Source: Synchiropus splendidus (Eukaryota > Chordata > Actinopteri > Syngnathiformes > Callionymidae). From it: 64,000 bases of DNA. The stretch lies in contig NC_071349.1 of NCBI RefSeq assembly GCF_027744825.2, forward strand, positions 3,534,001 through 3,598,000. Direction: 5' to 3'. Made by a program: the position numbers and the translations under genes. Within the stretch, counting starts at the first letter, position 1, and each line of letters starts with the position of its first letter. The notes under the pieces are model-generated. The model did not search any database and had not been told where the DNA came from. It saw only the letters and a program-made list of their open reading frames with translations. Below are positions 61,220 to 64,000 of the stretch, in pieces.

Positions 61220-61762
61220 ATGGATAGTCTCCAGTTACAGAGGCTGCTGAGAGGTCTCTTGGGTGACACATTTTACGGTGTATGGCCGTCGGACAGGCTG
61301 CCTCAATCGGCACAACACCTCAGACTGCCTGCATATTTCATCGTCAACACACATCCGTCGCATAAACCAGGAGAGCACTGGTTGGCTTTAACTCTCGAAG
61401 AAGACGGTAGAACAACTTTCTTTGACTCGTTTGGAATGGGGCCCTACTTTGCACATTACCCTGAAAATATTTTAAAGTTTCTCAAAAAACATTCAGTCGG
61501 CATCAAGTACAACAATGGTCAACTACAGCACCCCCTATCATTTGTATGTGGTCATCACTGCGTCTTCTACCTCTGTCATCGCGCTAGAGGGCTGTCTATC
61601 GAAGAAGTATTAAGTCTATACAGCGGCGATACCTTAAAAAATGACCTCATGGTATACAACTTTGTGAAAGAACATCAACAATGTCTAAAAAGATGCGCGC
61701 ACTGTCCGTGGAAACAACAAAACTGTTCTCTTCTGTATTTTAAAGACTATTGTAACGTGTGA
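61220..61762 (+). CDS. Adenain-like cysteine protease (capsid maturation)
   Basis: 180-aa protease of the adenovirus-protease/Ulp1 clan, which cleaves virion precursor proteins during particle maturation. The catalytic set is visible: H53 (PGEHWLALTL), D69 (TTFFDSFG), Q103 (the oxyanion-hole glutamine) and nucleophile C110 (FVCGHHC). The Q-to-C spacing of seven equals that of adenain. The N-terminal DTFYGVWPSDRLP and THPSHKPGEHW stretches are family-typical. The C-terminus has a Cys cluster (RCAHCPWKQQNC) of unknown role. ATG at 61220 follows the capsid stop by 6 nt. Its predicted targets include cleavage motifs in the 145-aa and 113-aa proteins of this element. Frame intact; length close to adenain (about 200 aa). 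Confidence 0.94.
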   Translation: MDSLQLQRLLRGLLGDTFYGVWPSDRLPQSAQHLRLPAYFIVNTHPSHKPGEHWLALTLEEDGRTTFFDSFGMGPYFAHYPENILKFLKKHSVGIKYNNGQLQHPLSFVCGHHCVFYLCHRARGLSIEEVLSLYSGDTLKNDLMVYNFVKEHQQCLKRCAHCPWKQQNCSLLYFKDYCNV

Positions 61763-61821
61763 CTAATCTTATTTTGTTTGTGCGTGTGTTAAAAAGAAAA
61801 TCTGTAATCTTATAGTAATTC

Positions 61822-61837
61822 AATAAAACATTTTATT
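61822..61837. terminator. Back-to-back poly(A) signals of the convergent gene blocks
   Basis: AATAAAACATTTTATT gives AATAAA on the plus strand (61822-61827) and, read in reverse, AATAAA on the minus strand (61832-61837), with only a two-base asymmetric centre. It lies in the 110-nt gap between the stops of the protease (61762) and the leftward 254-aa gene (61873). It can therefore serve both blocks. Confidence 0.75.
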
Positions 61838-61872
61838 GATGAAAAGACAATAACCGTGTACAAGGTAATTAT

Positions 61873-62637
61873 TCATGAAACCCATCGAGGTGTTAGAGAC
61901 AATTTCTTCCCTTTGGTCGCTACATGCGTTAAGCGTCGTCGAGGTGTCACTTTAGAGTCCTTAGGGTCGGGAGACCAGCCCTCGGCTATACTTTTCTTTC
62001 GCGAGGTAGAATTCGATTTAAGTCTCTGATATTGAGCCCTCGCTTCAGGATTGGACAGCAGTGTGAGAGGGATGTTTAGCTTTAATAATGTGACGAGAAA
62101 CTCGGACCACCCCTCAGGTAATGAAGAACTTGTTTTCTTATACGGTAGGGAAAGGTACTTGAATATATCAATCACATGAGAGCCTTTTACAGCATTTCCT
62201 TCATACATAAATTCACCATTCATATTCCAACCGTCGCCATTTTTGGATATCCTCTGGATAATGTATTCAGCATTTCTTCGAGCTTTTGACGGAAGGCTAT
62301 TTAGAATATCCTTACCCACAACGTCCGTTACAGAGGGTGTTTTTAGAACGCTTTCGTCGCGACTGTCAGAGTCGAGGGGATGATCTCCGTCTCGCTGTAA
62401 AGTCAGAGTTACTCTCCTTTGGTCTCTCTGATCCTGTTTTGTAAAGGTTAAATATCTCTGCAATAGAGCATCATACTTTTTAATCTTCTCATACGAGTTT
62501 AACTGAGAATCATTTAGAACAGTCCTCATCTTCTCATTCAATTCATCTTCGGCTGTTTCACGGATGTCAGTGGATGGGCGTGATAACTGGTTAATTTGCT
62601 GAGGAGAGACGAGATACATTTTCTGGACAGTCTTCAT
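61873..62637 (-). CDS. Conserved Polinton protein of unknown function (254 aa)
   Basis: Last gene of the leftward block. I recall similar proteins beginning with a MK..KMYLV-type motif near the capsid/ATPase genes of other Polintons, without a known activity. Here the N-terminus reads MKTVQKMYLVSPQQINQL. Next comes a helical region (about 25-75) ending in basic residues. A central globular-looking domain (about 110-200) contains ILNSLPSKARRNAEYIIQRI, GWNMNGEFMYEGNAV and IDIFKYLSLPYKK. The Lys/Arg/Ser-rich tail (about 205-254) suggests nucleic acid or nuclear association. The ATG is 6 nt after the stop of the upstream 113-aa gene. No membrane segment. A virion or assembly role is inferred from neighbours only. 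Confidence 0.82.
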   Translation of the reverse strand: MKTVQKMYLVSPQQINQLSRPSTDIRETAEDELNEKMRTVLNDSQLNSYEKIKKYDALLQRYLTFTKQDQRDQRRVTLTLQRDGDHPLDSDSRDESVLKTPSVTDVVGKDILNSLPSKARRNAEYIIQRISKNGDGWNMNGEFMYEGNAVKGSHVIDIFKYLSLPYKKTSSSLPEGWSEFLVTLLKLNIPLTLLSNPEARAQYQRLKSNSTSRKKSIAEGWSPDPKDSKVTPRRRLTHVATKGKKLSLTPRWVS

Positions 62638-62643
62638 GGCGTT

Positions 62644-62985
62644 TTACTTCTTTACAAGTCCGCCTATTAGATTTCCAATGATTGGAACGGCAGCCGCTAG
62701 CAACGGCAACAGGAATCCACCCGACTGTTTTTTAAGAATCCTTCGTTTACGCTTCACGCACGCTTTTTTATTAGCCAAGAGTCTGATGTTTTTCTTCTGT
62801 TTTTTTAGTTTTTTGAACTGAGCTTGCGACAATGGTACATTCCCCTTCAAAACATTCAGGGCAATCTCGCCAAGAGCTTGAATAAAGTCCCGAGAACTAC
62901 GCATCAAAATGTCTTTACGTTTCTTTGACGGAGCGTGGTATAGTTCCTTAAGTAAAACAGCGTTTCTTTTTATACGCTCTGACAT
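62644..62985 (-). CDS. Small basic protein with hydrophobic C-terminal peptide (virion-like)
   Basis: 113 aa. Residues 1-86 are strongly basic and helical, with dense Lys/Arg at about 58-86. Residues 91-110 are hydrophobic and glycine-rich (FLLPLLAAAVPIIGNLIGGL), ending in VKK. The two parts are separated by QSGG (87-90), which resembles an adenain P4-P1 sequence, and LIGG at 106-109 fits (M/I/L)xGG-x. The layout resembles adenovirus small core or membrane-active precursor peptides released by the viral protease, and comparable proteins ending in SGGFLLPLL are, to my recollection, common in Polintons. It may help DNA packing or endosome escape; this is inference. Stop and start are 6 nt and 3 nt from the neighbouring genes, so expression is probably coupled. 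Confidence 0.82.
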   Translation of the reverse strand: MSERIKRNAVLLKELYHAPSKKRKDILMRSSRDFIQALGEIALNVLKGNVPLSQAQFKKLKKQKKNIRLLANKKACVKRKRRILKKQSGGFLLPLLAAAVPIIGNLIGGLVKK

Positions 62986-62988
62986 AAC

Positions 62989-63657
62989 TTAAACAGACGT
63001 TTTTGGTATGTACACAGTGTGACGCTGGTGAGGAAGTATCCCAGTCCTTAGTCTGTAGCGTTCTGGACATGAGGGTGTTAGATCAACAATTAAGTACCCG
63101 TGAGCGTCGGTTGTAGCATCTTCAAAGCTTTCTAGAAAGAAAGCTCTTTGAGACGGGTAAATCTGTTGAGCAAGAACTTTTATCTGCATTTTATCGCGAG
63201 GATTCTTAAACAATACAAAGTAATTGCTATTCAGACTAATAGTACGACTATATTTACCACGATGAAATAAGTTTTGCGTCAGCATTATAACACTCATATT
63301 TTTATGATGTCTATACTGTGTAAAAACACGGACAACCTCTGGGTTTTCAGAAGCTTCAAAAATAACATCATCAAAAATAATCAAATGTTTTCTATCAGAA
63401 GGAAATACATCTTCATTTTCAAAAGATTCAGGTAAACCTTCAATGAATTTGATATTTTTATTCATCTTTTGCAATTCAGTGTACATAGGTTGAAAAGAAG
63501 TATAAATCCACACAATATTTACATTGACATCATCCATAACATGTTCACAATTTTCAAGCATACATTTTACAAAATGGGTCTTTCCTGACCCCGATGGTCC
63601 CACCACTAGACATGAAAATGGTGTTTTCAAACGAGGATCGAAATTAATTCCTTCCAT
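62989..63657 (-). CDS. Genome-packaging ATPase (A32/FtsK-HerA type)
   Basis: 222-aa P-loop ATPase of the kind that pumps DNA into capsids of Polintons and related viruses. Walker A is GPSGSGKT at 20-27, Walker B is LIIFDD at 92-97, and the polar sensor-like LTQN lies at 126-129. The surrounding sequence (FSCLVVGPSGSGKTHFVKCML, then YRHHKNMSVIMLTQNLFHRG) matches Polinton ATPases closely. Length and frame are normal. It lies 24 nt after the polymerase stop and 3 nt before the 113-aa gene on the same strand, so the leftward genes form one compact block. No promoter-like TATA was evident in the short gap upstream. Confidence 0.95.
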   Translation of the reverse strand: MEGINFDPRLKTPFSCLVVGPSGSGKTHFVKCMLENCEHVMDDVNVNIVWIYTSFQPMYTELQKMNKNIKFIEGLPESFENEDVFPSDRKHLIIFDDVIFEASENPEVVRVFTQYRHHKNMSVIMLTQNLFHRGKYSRTISLNSNYFVLFKNPRDKMQIKVLAQQIYPSQRAFFLESFEDATTDAHGYLIVDLTPSCPERYRLRTGILPHQRHTVYIPKTSV

Positions 63658-63681
63658 AATGACCCCTCATCCACTCAAAAC

Positions 63682-64000
63682 TCAGAATCCGAAAGGTTTG
63701 GTTGTGCCGTCCGAAAACAATCGCCTCTTATCGTACACGACCCGGAGTTTTTTAATAACTGACCTGTTTTTTACGGTGATGTTTTTTTTATCCCTCACGA
63801 TGTTGTGTTGGAGGGTCTCAAGCACCCCATCAGGTGAATTCTGCAAATACCCCTCTACAAGATCTCTGACGGAGTCAAAGTTTATCCGCTGACAAGATTC
63901 TTTTGTTTGTGTGATACCTTTAACCTTCATCACAACCTTCTTCTGTCCTTTGGTCCTATAAGCATACGTCTTAGGACCTGCCGAAACAAAGTCCTCGATG
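63682..64000 (-). CDS. polB: Protein-primed family B DNA polymerase, C-terminal end only
   Basis: The open frame runs off the right edge of the window; only about the last 105 residues are present. Upstream of 63933 it reads on as EDFVSAGPKTYAYRTKGQ, a hallmark of the Polinton polymerase C-terminus. It ends with VVYDKRRLFSDGTTKPFGF. The full protein in this family is usually over 1000 aa, with a 3'-5' exonuclease, protein-priming TPR regions and the YxDTDS polymerase motif, all outside this window, so I cannot judge whether the enzyme is intact. Leftward, and first in the block with the ATPase. It replicates the element DNA from its terminal inverted repeats. Confidence 0.92.
   Translation of the reverse strand, partial: IEDFVSAGPKTYAYRTKGQKKVVMKVKGITQTKESCQRINFDSVRDLVEGYLQNSPDGVLETLQHNIVRDKKNITVKNRSVIKKLRVVYDKRRLFSDGTTKPFGF

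Larger units (their letters stand above)
55215..64000. mobile_element. Polinton/Maverick (adintovirus-like) element, left part, right end outside window
   Basis: The boundary is abrupt: the monomer reads normally to CCACCTT (55214) and then switches to AGAGAGAGGAAGG. Known Polintons begin with AG and make 6-bp target duplications, so the expected duplication is CACCTT (55209-55214). Inside are the hallmark genes: DDE integrase with chromodomain, penton, double-jelly-roll major capsid protein, adenain-like protease, A32/FtsK-type packaging ATPase and the C-terminus of a protein-primed family B polymerase. Genes are compactly packed in two convergent blocks. Typical elements are 15-25 kb, so roughly half may be in view. 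The terminal inverted repeat cannot be verified because the other end is missing. Confidence 0.95.

Noticed and set aside
62636..63892. Plus-strand frames at 62636-62821 and 63524-63892
   Set aside because: Antisense to the 113-aa, ATPase and polymerase genes, which have clear family motifs.

Overview
The window comes from an animal nuclear genome and has two unrelated parts. The first 86% (1-55214) is one uninterrupted satellite DNA array. The last 14% (55215-64000) is the left part of a Polinton/Maverick DNA transposon, also described as an adintovirus-like element, inserted into that array. There is no bacterial gene, rRNA, tRNA, CRISPR array or host protein-coding gene. Polintons of this kind are widespread in fish, amphibians, reptiles, arthropods, molluscs and cnidarians. 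I lean towards a fish or another aquatic animal but cannot prove it from the sequence.

Satellite part. The monomer is 188 bp and AT-rich. It has a conserved HindIII site (AAGCTT) and an internal imperfect 24-bp inverted repeat. About 290 monomers lie head to tail in one orientation. They are organised in layers: local tandem multimers (559, about 1880, 1769, 2069, 1316 and 940 bp) sit inside two adjacent superunits of about 10.1 and 11.2 kb (about 30.25-40.36 kb and 40.36-51.57 kb). Most length differences between the superunits are close to whole monomers, the signature of unequal exchange in register. A few truncated monomers mark out-of-register events and act as lineage tags. Many 60-110-codon open frames occur on both strands here, but they are by-products of a repeated unit with few stops and are not genes.

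Polinton part. The array stops in mid-monomer at 55214/55215, and the element begins with 5'-AG as Polintons do. A 326-bp non-coding terminus holds short direct repeats and promoter-like motifs (ETS-type, GC box, TATA). The rightward genes are: an unrecognised 230-aa protein; an acidic protein with a Cys/His cluster; a DDE integrase with a C-terminal chromodomain; a penton-type minor capsid protein whose two halves are in different frames; a basic, amphipathic core/minor capsid-like protein; a double-jelly-roll major capsid protein (MCP); and an adenain-like cysteine protease. Leftward genes converge on these from the right: protein-primed family B DNA polymerase (only its C-terminus is in the window), packaging ATPase, a small basic protein with a hydrophobic tail, and a conserved protein of unknown function. 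The two blocks meet at about 61.8 kb over a nearly palindromic double poly(A) signal.

Together the genes form the standard Polinton set: replication (PolB), integration (integrase) and virion assembly and maturation (MCP, penton, ATPase, protease and two small proteins with adenain-like cleavage motifs). Apart from the penton frame break every reading frame in view is open, so the copy looks young. The right terminus, most of PolB and the far flank lie outside the window.
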